NCBI GenBank assembly: GCA_028023455.1
Contig: JAQFVV010006341.1
Location: 2,732,001 to 2,796,000 of the forward strand
Reading direction: 5' to 3'
Source of the DNA: Epiperipatus broadwayi
Taxonomy: Eukaryota > Onychophora > Udeonychophora > Euonychophora > Peripatidae
DNA length: 64,000 nucleotides
Below the pieces are notes generated by a model. It did not search any database, was not told where the DNA came from, and worked only from the letters and a program-made list of their open reading frames with translations. The translations under genes were made by a program, and so were the position numbers. Below are positions 13,320 to 23,490 of the stretch, piece by piece (the first letter of the stretch is position 1; each line of letters starts with the position of its first letter).

Positions 13320-13690
13320 TCAAATATTATCTTTTTTTTTTTCTTCTTTTTTCTTTGTTTCTCCTTTATTTCCTTTCCCCTCCTCCTTTTTTTTTTTCCT
13401 TTTTTTTTTTTCCCTTTCCCTTTTTTCTCTTTCTTCCCCCCTTTTCCCCCCACCCCCCTCTCCTCTCTTTCCCCTCCCTTTCCACTTTTTTTTTTTTTTT
13501 TTTTTTTTTTTCAAAAAAAAAAAAAAAAATTTTTTTATTTTATTTTTTTAAATTTTTTTTTTAAAATTATTTTTTTATTTTTTTTATTTTTTTTAAAAAA
13601 AAAATAAAAATAATTTTATTTTTTTATTTTTTAAAAAAAATTTTTAAAAAATTTTTTTTTTATTTTTATATATATAAAAAAAAAAAACCC
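13320..13690. repeat. T/C then T/A homopolymer tract
   Basis: Polypyrimidine sequence (T runs up to about 20 with CCC blocks) passes at about 13510 into a stretch made almost only of T and A runs. It is continuous with the C-rich tract to its left. It may be simple-sequence expansion or a low-quality consensus. The Lys-rich and Phe-rich frames across it are artefacts of composition. Confidence 0.7.
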
Positions 13691-15330
13691 TATGATACAT
13701 GTAAACAATTTATTAATTATGAAAGTTATTGCTTTTTATCTATGACTCGTTAACAACCTAAAATTTTTATACATATATATAATAATCAAATTCCCATACT
13801 ACTCCATTCATATGGAATCTTATAATAATTCTAATTTTATTAAAACTTTCTTTTGGACTAAGCCCTGTATATATTCCCTTTCCTACTAATATTACAGTTG
13901 CCATAGCATTTAATCCTTCTGTTTTTCCACTTTTTAATATATCGTTCTATTCAATTCTGCATGTCATTTTATCCATCTTCTCAAAGTTTTCTAAAGAATC
14001 ATATTTACTTCACCTAACATTTTTATTCATATTCATTAAGTATTTTTCAAATTCTTCCTTATCCATATCCCTCTGGATTTAATAAGATAAGGGATCTTTT
14101 TTTAAATTTCTCTTTATATATTTTATATCCTTGTCAAATTTAATTTCCTTCATTATCTTTTTACTAAATTCATACTATTTTCATTGTAAATTCTATTTCA
14201 GCTATCCCCTCCCCCTAGGTAACTATCCCATCTAAACTTTATTTTTTCCTTTTACTTCTTAACAATTACTTTATAATCGCTACATTTTTTTTTTCTTTTA
14301 CCTTTTGTATAGTTTTTCCTTTCCATTTTTTTCTTATTGAACCTATTTCTAAATACATTCATTTGCAATTTTCTTCACTATATCTCTTTACTTTTCATAA
14401 CTTCAAAGTCGTCATCTTTTATAATTATCTCCAAAATAATATTAAATCTACTCAATTTAATCTTATTGATTATTTCCCATTTATTCCTGTTCTTGTTAAT
14501 CTTCCTATAAATATCATTATTTACTCTTTCAGATACCTTTAATTGTACGAATCTAAAATTATGATCACTATTACATTTTTTTTACTCCTCATCAAACTCT
14601 TTAATTCTTTTTATCCTTTCAAATTTCTATTTATCTACCAACATATAATCCATAGAATATTTCAGAATTTGCCTCAATCTTGTAAGATCTCCCATCATAT
14701 ATTTTATTCAAATTCCCAACTTTCAGTCCATTTATCTGACCCTGACTTTTTAATAATGGTCCATTCATATTTTCTATTATATTAATTTCATTTACATTTA
14801 TATCACCTACAATTAATATTTTATAATTATTTTTTTTAAAGACTCATTTATATCTCATTTTCAGGAGCTAAATATATCATATGACACATCAATTTCTTTT
14901 AATTTCAATCTAACGTACATATGTAACCAACAATTTCTTTTTATAATGGTTTTTTAATAGTAGCCTCTAAAATCCTCTCCTTATCCTTATACAATCTTCT
15001 TCCTCAGATGTTTGTTTTAATCACTGCTAATAAATCTGATATTTCTCCTGTAAAAAAATTCCTCCAATTCTCTTCACTTATTTATATCTATACTTTCTTG
15101 CATATTTATAGTACTAAGTTTTGTATTAATACTTTTGTCTCTTCTTTTAAATATTCTTTTCTTATAAGTATTTACAGATATCCTCCATCATGGTATCTGT
15201 ATTCATATTATCTTTTATCTCATTTATATCCATAAATATAAACATATTTTTCTTTTTATATTTGCCTCTAACTTTACTTCTTTATTTGCATCTACATTTA
15301 TATTGAGAGTAGACTTGTCACATAGCCATC

Positions 15331-15780
15331 TAGGGGCAACTGTTAATTAATACTTATCTAAATTTAGAGTAGCCCTTGGAGAAGTCATTGCTGACTAATG
15401 AAGATTACTTTGAAATAGAGAAATCATGAAGTTTAAATATTAGTATTTGCCACGTTTTTGTTTAAAGATCAAAAGTGAAATATAGTTTTCTATAACAAGT
15501 TATTAAAATGCAATGTTCTAAACTAATATTAGCAAACATTTTGAGGAAGTTAAAAAATTAGAAAAATTGAAATTTTTAGGCTATTAACTTAAATAGCATA
15601 ATGAGTAAGAAGTGGTCACCAGATGTCTACAATGTCTCTATCCCCAAAAAAGCCATTTAGTCAGAAACTCAATTTGTCCGATTGCATTGCTGTTTAGTGA
15701 TTATTTTCACTGAATGATTCTCGAGTGATGAGAGAAAAGTCATTATTATTTAAAATTAAATAAAAATTATATATATATTA
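15331..15780. other. Non-coding, nothing recognised
   Basis: Spacer between the 5' end of the antisense LINE remnant and the right arm of the inverted repeat. No gene or RNA signal is seen. Confidence 0.45.
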
Positions 15781-17416
15781 TAATGGTCCACTAGGCATTT
15801 GCACCTAGAAAATTTATATAGTAGGCAGATACGTAAGTTAAAAAAATTTTTTTATATTTTATATTGGTTGATTCCGACCATTAGCCCATTGTCACTAGCT
15901 CAGCAGAGGAGTAGAAATTAATAATAATGGTATATATTATCAAAATATATTAATATTTTTTAGAAAAAAAGAATAAATATAAGCCACTGCCAGTAATTAA
16001 CACATAAACATTTATTTACGCACATATAAATTTTGAATCATTTTTAGCATAACTTTTACTTTGGATTTTAAATTTATAATTTAACTTTTAAGTTCGCACA
16101 GATGAATTTTATAAAGTTTTTTTTTTTTTTAATATTGAGCATAGATCGACTACATAGATTACACACTCAAAAACATTTCATAATAAACATAAATGATCAA
16201 AATATAAAGTCATTGATGTAATTGCAGAGGGAATTCACAAGAAACCCAATGGCATTCATCATAAGATGCCGCATTGATACCAATAACTAAAAAGACATCC
16301 GAATAAATACATTTTAGATATTCAATGTAAGATGTCATAATTTACCGAATGTCTATATATTTTAATCAAATATGAAAACAAAACATAATTAAACATGAAC
16401 GAATCTATGCAAGCGTCTATGCCCAACTTAAATTTAATGCATTTAAACTATTTATACAATATTAATAAAAAATAAAAATGGAAATGATTAAAAAAAATAA
16501 ATACATTCAATAAAATAATAAATAATTGAGTCAGATAGGAAATTCTTCTATTTAAAATATTGAAAAGTTTAGCATTTAGAATTCTTTTTGTTTAGAAATG
16601 TTCATTAATTATATATTTCTTACGTTTAGAAAAGTTCATCTTTAAACCGTTGCCATTTGGGTTCCAGTGTTAATTGTCCTGACATCCTGGGGAGACCGGT
16701 ATGCTGTTGGCCAGTTTATTGATTCATCCGGAGGTCTTTTACTTTAGCTGGTCCTCAATGTAGAAACGATTGGTCATTTTCTCTTTCCCTTTTAGCAGAA
16801 CTGAAGGGATTGAAGAGTGCGTCTTTTCAATTCCTTCTCCTTCAACTCCGCACTAACACATATCACCACTGATGTCATACATCTCTCTCAGCTCTTTCTT
16901 CACTCACTAAAATTTATTTCCAAACTTTTTCTTTTTATATTAATTTTGCAGATTAACTCAACATTACAACATGATGATGGTGATGGTCTTTTCATTGAGG
17001 TCCATTTCCCCAATGGATTTCTTTCATTGGCCATTCTGTTCCTATTGTTTTTCCTCTCCTATCTGACCTTTGATTATATATTATGAAATGCCCAAGGGCT
17101 AGTTCACTTGGACTAATTAAAATAATCATTTCCATTTTTCAATAACATTAATTAATTTTTTTTTTGTACAAACTTAGATATATATTTATCTTTAAATCTT
17201 TTTAAGTTTTTGATGAAAATTTAGTTTTAAAACTTTTTCTTTTTTTTTAATAAAGTTTCTTCTTTTAATTTCTCATCTGTGCGATTTTATATATATTATA
17301 AAGTTTAGATGACTTTTAAATTTCAATTTTTTTTTAAAAACAAATTTTTTTATTTGCGAACTTTATATTTTAATTTCATGTTTAATAAAAAATATATGTA
17401 ACGGCGTATGTGCCCG
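15781..17416. repeat. Right arm of the 13-kb inverted repeat
   Basis: Reverse-complement counterpart of 4087-6062 in the same landmark order: CCACTAGGCATTTG, AGTAGGCAGATACGTAAGTT, AGTTCGCACAGATGAA, GAAACCCAATGGCATTCATC, CCCAACTTAAATTTAATGC, GGGCTAGTTCACTTGGACT, TCATCTGTGCGATTT and finally TGTAACGGCGTATGT. The outermost bases form a small palindrome (GTAACGG, 8 bases, CCCGTTAC). This arm lacks the roughly 480-base internal block of the left arm. It ends only about 57 bases before a host exon. The reading frame at 16817-17086 is repeat sequence, not a gene. Confidence 0.75.
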
Positions 17417-17473
17417 TTACAATATATTAAAAAAAATCTGGCAGAAATGTAATAATTCTTGAAATTTTTTCAG

Positions 17474-17578
17474 GTTATTAAAAGAGTCATACCCGGTTTT
17501 GTTTCTGTAAAGGAAGAAGACGAGCGATCTGAATATTTTTCTGATTTATTGAAAGATTTCAAGCTTGACCATTCAACA
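17474..17578 (+). CDS. POLRMT exon A (partial gene)
   Basis: Mitochondrial DNA-directed RNA polymerase: the single-subunit, phage T7-like enzyme that transcribes mtDNA in the matrix and makes replication primers. A TTTTTTCAG acceptor at 17465-17473 and a GTAAAG donor at 17579 bound 105 bases, exactly 35 codons. The frame reads VIKRVIPGFVSVK, an acidic EEDERSEYF stretch, then SDLLKDFKLDHST. SDLLKDF aligns with the SKLLRDVY segment of vertebrate POLRMT, just before its N-terminal domain. Phase 0 at the 3' end fits exon B. The exon sits in about 215 bases of unique sequence between the right arm of the large inverted repeat and an inverted-repeat element starting at 17632. Alone it would be a weak call; it is supported by the joined five-exon match. 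The upstream exon was not found. Confidence 0.8.
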
Positions 17579-18119
17579 GTAAAGTATTTTATTTTTTTTA
17601 AGACATATTGACTTGTTATAGATTTTAGGGGTACTTTGGTATTAGAGCTGCAATGTAGGGGAGATAGGAGGCATTTCCACATGCACAATAAATATGTAAT
17701 GTCACAATGATGTCAAATTGAAGGGAAACCAACCCAGAAAGTATGCACGTGGAAACATGTTTTTATCTTTATCAATGCAATCTTTTTTTTTTTGTAATAC
17801 TTCGACATTTTCAGTTGTTGTCCAGATGTATTTCTGCCATACTTAACGATATAAAAGAAATGGTTTTGCCAGGATAAAAACCTATTAAAAGTCTCATATT
17901 AATATGTATTTTTTTTTTTGTGGTTTTTATTCTTTTTTTTTTTTTGGTTTAATTTGTTTATAAAAAAAATATGTTTATTAGCATTTCTGTTGAAAATCCA
18001 AGCATACTCTGCAATCACGTGCTACATTTTCGGGAGGAAATTTTTTAGTAGAGATCTCCATTTTCTGTGGTTATATTATATGTGAAATGTTTTTTTCAAA
18101 GCGACAATTCCTGTTATAT

Positions 18120-18625
18120 ATTACATGGTAACTATCATATAAATATACTTAATGTGTTTTTATAAATATTATTTAAAAACCACAATCATTTACTGTTTGT
18201 TTAGTAACAATTTTTTTTGTGTAATGGCATCATTTCATTAAGATCACAAATCACATTTTTTTTTTGATTGAGAATGTCGTTCTTAAAAGTTGTTAGTGTG
18301 AAAGTCATATGTATAGTTAATGTCTTTTTATAAATATTATTTAAAAACCAAAATTATTTGCTGCTTGTTTAGTGCGTATTTAAACTAACCATTTTTTTGT
18401 GTAATGCTGTCATTTCATTAAGATCGCAAATCACATTTTTTTTTTTGCTTTCAAAGGTCGTTCTAAAAAGTTATTAGTGTCCAACTCATACATATTTGAA
18501 TGTCTCATTATTTAAAAATCAAAATCATTTACTGTTTGTTTAGTGTGTATTTAAACTAACAATTTTTTTGTGTAATGACGTCATTTCATTAAGATTGCAA
18601 ATCACATTTTTTTTTTTTGATTTTA
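18120..18625. repeat. Tandem repeat, three units of about 160-180 bp
   Basis: Each unit contains AAATCATTTACTGTTTGTTTAG (or close), a GTGTAATG(A/G)C(A/G)TCATTTCATTAAGAT stretch, a T-run and a CGTTCTTAAAAGTTGTTAGTGT-like end. Starts lie near 18170, 18330 and 18510. The third unit is split by the piggyBac-like element and resumes at 19474 with ATGTCATTCTTAAAAATTG. Confidence 0.75.
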
Positions 18626-19469
18626 ACCTTTTGACTGTTTGACTCGTTCTTAATCGAGGCAATTTTTGATACATATTCGTAAATTCGTTTTTAATCGAGT
18701 AAATTTGACATCGCTGTAAATTGCTTAGTTTTTGGACTACATTTACGGTTTTAACGTCATTTTTTAGAACGCAAAAAGTTTTATAATATACTGCCATCTA
18801 TTGAATTATTTTACAAGTAAAAAATCAATTAATTGATGATTTATGTCAAACAAAAACTAAGCACTGCCTTTTCACATCTTTTCTTGAATCTTATTGGCTG
18901 TTGAAATTTTGTAAACAAAAGAAAATGGAAAAGCTCCGCCTTCTCATCATCTTTTCTTGAATCTTATTGGCTGTTAAAATTTTTATATGGCTGCCAAAAA
19001 TTAAAAATTTCTGACGCTTTTGTTTTATTTTGAAAATGATAAACGAATGTTTTAGACATTTTAAAAATATTTTTTGATGAAATACAAATAAAATACAAAT
19101 TATTTTCATATAATATGTCAAAATAAATATTATTTTACAAAAATAGTTACGATTTTAGCAAGAATTATTTATTTATTGCAAAGTCGGGAAAAAAATCATA
19201 ACGGAAATTATGATTGCCGTTTCTTTTCATGTCAACCGTAACAAATATTTTTAAAATTAAAAATCAAAATTTATTTTTGAACAAACTTTCGTTTATTTTT
19301 ATAATGTGAGAAATTACTAATATACTTTTTAAAAACGAAACTAAAGTGAATATATTTAAAAAAACGGTCAATAACTTTTGAAAAATTGATACATTATTTT
19401 GTGCATCGGCTAATTAAAAGCTTTGAGTGATACCACCAGCAGCGAATGAACAATTGGACAGTTAAAGGG
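18626..19469. mobile_element. piggyBac-like non-autonomous element
   Basis: The 844-base segment is flanked on both sides by TTAA (18622-18625 and 19470-19473), the obligatory target of piggyBac transposases. Its ends are CCTTTTGACTG on the left and CCCTTTAACTG (reverse complement of the right end), like the CCYTT-type termini of that superfamily. Removing it with one TTAA restores the third unit of the surrounding tandem array. It encodes no transposase. A word TTTTCTTGAATCTTATTGGC occurs twice inside (about 18880 and 18951). The short minus-strand frames across it (18540-18797, 18891-19121) look accidental. Confidence 0.8.
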
Positions 19470-19864
19470 TTAAATGTCATTCTTAAAAATTGTTAGTGTC
19501 CAAGTCATACATATTTAAATGTGTTGTTCAAAATCATACATTTCTTATTGAAAATGATAAATATGTTTATTATGTTTTTACTTTTAGTTATTTTTAGTTC
19601 TACAACATTGAGCATGTATTAGACCTACTACACCTGTTTCACATTCGTATCAAACCCCCAGATAACTTTGTAAATTTTTCCAAAATATCATATACAAGAT
19701 CCGTGTAGATGTTTTTTTTTGCCAAAAAAGTCGTGTTCAAGATCCGTGTACACATTATTTTGGTCAGATCCCAAGATTATAAAGTTATAAGCGGATTGAT
19801 ATGAATGTGAACAGGTGCAGTAGGGCTAATACATGCTCCATATTGCAGCTCTAATATCAAAGTA

Positions 19865-20279
19865 GTGTAGCAATAATTTTATTCTTTCAAAATATACATA
19901 TATTTAATAAAACATTTTAAAAATTAGTTCTTTTTAAAAATTAACATTAATTCCTAGCATTAATTAACATAGAGACTTTGTTTTTAGATGGAATATTTTT
20001 AAAAGCTGGTTTGAATAGAAATTTCTTTTGTTAATGGTCATAGAAATCATTTAGCTATATTTTTAACTTCAACTGCTAACCTTTTGCTGATGTTTCATTA
20101 TTACAGTGATCTTTTTCTTATTGTTCGATTTAAAATTATTAATTATTATCAGCTACATCTAATAAACAAGTATGACTATATTAATCACAGAAGGGATAAA
20201 AAATGGACAGATAGAAGGCAGATAGTAAAAGTTAAAATAAGATTCGTCAAATCAATTTGTTAATCACAAATATTTCCAT
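19865..20279. other. Intron, nothing recognised
   Basis: A+T-rich sequence right of the inverted-repeat element. No signal seen. Confidence 0.4.
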
Positions 20280-22020
20280 ATCTATCACATCCTAATTTTT
20301 ACTCTGTTTATTTGACATAATCCTATTTTTAAAATTTTTCTATTGCAGATCTTTTTTCCTGAAAGATCTTAACATCTTATCTAATTGTAACTCTCCATTG
20401 TATTCTGACATAATATCCTTCCTAAGAAAACAATTAGTATTATACCCCTTTGTAATAGTCTCTTTAAAATAATCTTTGTAATCTAGATTTACTTTTTCGA
20501 TGAAAACAAAACTCATTTTACTTCACAAATAATTTTATAAGTTGTATATTCTTATTTATTCCTGTCACATGGTCTTTCCATTGAAGTATTGCATTTACAG
20601 TAATAGATTCAATATTTTCACATTCAGAAAAAAGACCTTAAGACATGTATTGTTTAGTGAAATTATTTTTTTGTATTAATGATAAGAAGAATCTATCTAA
20701 TAGCTTTTCATACAATTTCTGTGAAGCGACTTCTTTTTTGACATTTGATCAAGAAATATGTGAAAGAGAGCTTGTTTCTAAATCATCAATTTTGATACAA
20801 ACTTCCTTTTAAAGAATAATGCTATCAAATTTATTAATGCTTAGATTTATTTGAAATATTATAAAATAAAATAAAGTAGCAGGATATTTATGCCTGTTAA
20901 TGAAAGATTAATTCAATTATTATTCTTGATAGAATTTCACATATAATTGAATATAGTTATTCAAAATAAAATAAAATAATAATGCATAATTACTCTTGGA
21001 CTGAATTTAATCTATTTTAGGATGTTTAAATTTATTCCGGAGAGTATTTGTTTATAAAAGTAAAGGATTTAATTTTATTTTTATAGAGAGTTTGAAATAA
21101 TAATTTGTTTACATAAATTAAATAAATAGTTAAATTTAATTATGAAATTTTTTCACATATAAAATAATGAATTATAAAAATATGGTAATTGAATTAATTG
21201 AAAAAATTTCAATTGATAACTGAGGAATTGAATTGTAATTTTTTGTATTTTTTTTGCTTAATGCTTTTATGAGAAAGATTAAATTATGATCTCTAAATCA
21301 GTTGATTAAAATTTTTATGAAATTGGTGCAGTAAAAGTAAGGAAATAAACATTTTAAAATACTTATAAAATTGATGACGTATAGTTTTTATGAATTTATG
21401 TCAGGTAAGTAAAAAAATTTTTTTGAAATTTATTATTAGATTATCCGTAATATCAGTTAATAAGATGTTTAAAATGATTTTTGAAAAATTCATTTTTTAA
21501 GAAGAATAGTGATTAATAAATTAAAAATTGTTAATACAATAAAATTCTCAAAAGTACTTTTCTCAAGATAGATAATGATTTTTTTTATAGTATTCCTTTT
21601 ATTCTTACAAATTGGAACATTAAAAATGAGACAATTTACTCTACATAAATGATCTTCATGTAATAAAGATGTATATGAGAGATGATGATCTGGTCCAACT
21701 GATGAGTGCTGGTTCAGCACGAAATGCATCTTAGGAGTTATTTGTCTTATCTTTATTTATATGAAATTATTTATAAAATAAAAGAGAATGGAGAAATATG
21801 AAACTTGTCTATCTATAAAAAAATTGGAACAATAAGAGCATCTTAAAATCAGATAGCACATCTTTACTAGCAATCTTAGCTGTAAAATATCATAAACAGA
21901 TTTTAAACTTCTCCAGAAATCTCATCAAGATCTGCTGCTTTTTCAATTTTAAGATTAGAAAGATCTGTTTGAACTTTGTTAAACTGAATACTTTTTATTC
22001 AAAACTATTTGGGTCAATAG
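20280..22020 (-). pseudogene. Possible LINE remnant
   Basis: Several coding-like scraps lie on the minus strand. Near 21900-22000 one frame reads NLKIEKAADLDEISGEV, resembling the K(A/P)xGxDxI..E segment in the fingers of non-LTR reverse transcriptases. At 21490-21729 an open frame begins MHFVLNQHSSVGPDHHLS. At 20350-20520 about 56 codons are open (SFVFIEKVNLDYKDYFK). Frames are broken between these pieces, no catalytic motif is found, and the family is not recognised. Accidental open frames in A+T-rich DNA are a real alternative. Confidence 0.35.
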
Positions 22021-22249
22021 AATGGATATATCTCATTTAAAGTTATCTGAATTTTATAATTATTTACAAGTTGTTTAAATACTTTACCATCTGTTTAAAA
22101 CAACATTATATATATGACTATCATCTGTGGATTTAATAGGATTAATGACAGTTTTTAGGTCCCTGATAAACAAATAATTATCTTGATATACTAATTCAAT
22201 ATACAGTAATTCTTTCTTTTCCTCTAATAAGTTATTATATTTATTTGCT

Positions 22250-22400
22250 TTCACAATTGCATAATTTTCACATACAAAACATAACCCTCATGCACAATTC
22301 ATAAGCTTTATTTGTAATGCATAACTTATGTTCAATGCATAATTCTCACATGCAGTGCATAATCTTCATGTTCAATGCATAACCTTTATATACAGTCTTT
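22250..22400. repeat. Minisatellite, unit about 25-30 bp
   Basis: AATGCATAA recurs with TTCACATGC, CTTCATGTTC and CCCTCATGC variants (22256 onward, about five units). Diverged and non-coding. Confidence 0.65.
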
Positions 22401-23355
22401 CATTAAAATATACTTCTTATGACAATACTTTAATTAATATGGCAGTGGTTAATAAATGTACAACTCCTGACCTGTAGCTGGTCTGTTTAGTTTGTTTAAG
22501 GGTGTAGAATGTTAATTGCTTGGCCAAAGTGACTTAAGTTTATTTTATGACTAAAGTTATTTAAACTAATCATTTGATTTTTTTTTTTCTATTATTTTAA
22601 GAAACAGGTCAATTCTGGTTTTTGTTATATAGAAGTGAAGTATTTCTTTTAGCACTCTACCACTTCCTGTCTTGATTTTTTAGTATTATTGCCTAATCTA
22701 ATGTCATAGTTTTTTAAAAACTATTATTGTAATTGTTTATTATAAATTCATGGCAATATTTTTTTGCAATAAACATATTTGTAAAAGCAAAGAAAAAAGT
22801 ATTTTAATTATTTCAATACTGTTGCGTGTGCTGGTAGATGGCGCTTCAGTGCCCATCAAGAAACAGTTGATAAATTTCTTTCAAAAAAATCGCTCAAAGT
22901 ACGTAAATTTTAAAAAAGTACGCACACACACGCGTGCGGAAATTGGTAAAATACATAAAATACCCCCCCTCTACAGTACCATTATTTCTTGTGAATAATT
23001 TCATATTTGAAATGGTTAATTTTTGAAATTCTGCTTTGTAGAAGCTTAGCTCCAACTATAGAAGTTAGATATTAGTGTAAATGTTTTAGATTTTTTCCAA
23101 AACAAATTATTTTACTTTCTTATTTATTTTATTATGATTATTTGTCTTTAATGAACTTCTAATATGATTCAAATCATAGCCTGTTTTGTATTATAATATT
23201 TTATACATTGCACTATAATGAAACAGTATTTATTCTAACCTTTTTTTAATTGCTATTTTAAACAATATATATATATCTTTTTTTTTTTTGATTGGTTTAG
23301 ATATATTAAACCAGTCATAAGATCTATTCTTAAACTATTTTATTCTTTGTTTTAG

Positions 23356-23490
23356 AATATCCTTAATGCTAACCTAAATATAGAACATCTTCAATCCAAG
23401 TTAGAGTCACAATTAAATTTGGAAATGAAAGGATTTCAGATAGTCCAGTCAGTTGAGAAATTGAGTTCAGATGACAAAATGTTTGAAAAT
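23356..23490 (+). CDS. POLRMT exon B
   Basis: The TTTTAG acceptor ends at 23355 and a GTAAGT donor starts at 23491, giving 135 bases, 45 whole codons, phase 0 on both sides. The frame starts NILNANLNIEHLQSKL and contains ESQLNLEMKGFQIVQSVEKL. That block matches the EKQLHMELASRV...VEK block of vertebrate POLRMT, which follows SKLLRDVY at the expected distance, so exon A joins directly. It forms amphipathic helices of the polymerase N-terminal domain that precede the promoter-binding and catalytic parts. No premature stop is present. This is one of the two most diagnostic exons in the window. Confidence 0.88.

Larger units (their letters stand above)
11590..15330 (-). pseudogene. Decayed non-LTR retrotransposon (LINE)
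   Basis: The minus strand carries a broken retrotransposon reading right to left. Near 14800 a VGDIN word resembles the GDFN motif of AP-type endonucleases. At 12502-12732 the frame contains FVLFPKELEVEIERLGIEV and VEDMGLLEKC, matching the RT palm after motif B and the segment after motif C, but the catalytic (Y/F)ADD is lost. At 12180-12330 come WTVNEVIQDKIRWISF and KSKI, which resemble REAIQGEMRWSSF and KSKM in the LINE at 43161-44481, so both probably belong to one family. Many stops and frameshifts, plus the C/T homopolymer tracts, make it non-functional. Boundaries are approximate. Confidence 0.65.
17632..19864. mobile_element. Inverted-repeat DNA element, 2.2 kb
   Basis: TACTTTGGTATTAGAGCTGC (17632-17651, continuing AATG) is matched in reverse complement at 19840-19864 with two mismatches, and both ends begin with TA. 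A second inverted pair lies just inside the right end (19611-19653 and 19796-19837, sharing AGCATGTATTAG). The interior holds a tandem array and a piggyBac-like insertion and encodes no transposase. The terminal TA would suit a Tc1/mariner-type TA target, but this is not proven. It begins 53 bases after the exon A donor. Confidence 0.6.
17579..23355 (+). other. POLRMT intron A-B (5.8 kb)
   Basis: Donor GTAAAG, acceptor TGTTTTAG. Holds the 2.2-kb inverted-repeat element with its tandem array and piggyBac-like insertion, a probable LINE remnant on the minus strand near 20.3-22.0 kb, and a small minisatellite at 22.25-22.40 kb. Nothing else is recognised; 22401-23355 is plain A+T-rich sequence. 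Confidence 0.75.

Noticed and set aside
12942-13564. Gly-rich, Lys-rich and Phe-rich open frames
   Set aside because: Produced by C/T homopolymer tracts on one strand; no conserved protein sequence.
16817-17086. Hydrophobic open frame just upstream of exon A, as a possible upstream exon
   Set aside because: It lies wholly within the right arm of the inverted repeat, and its counterpart in the left arm is not open.
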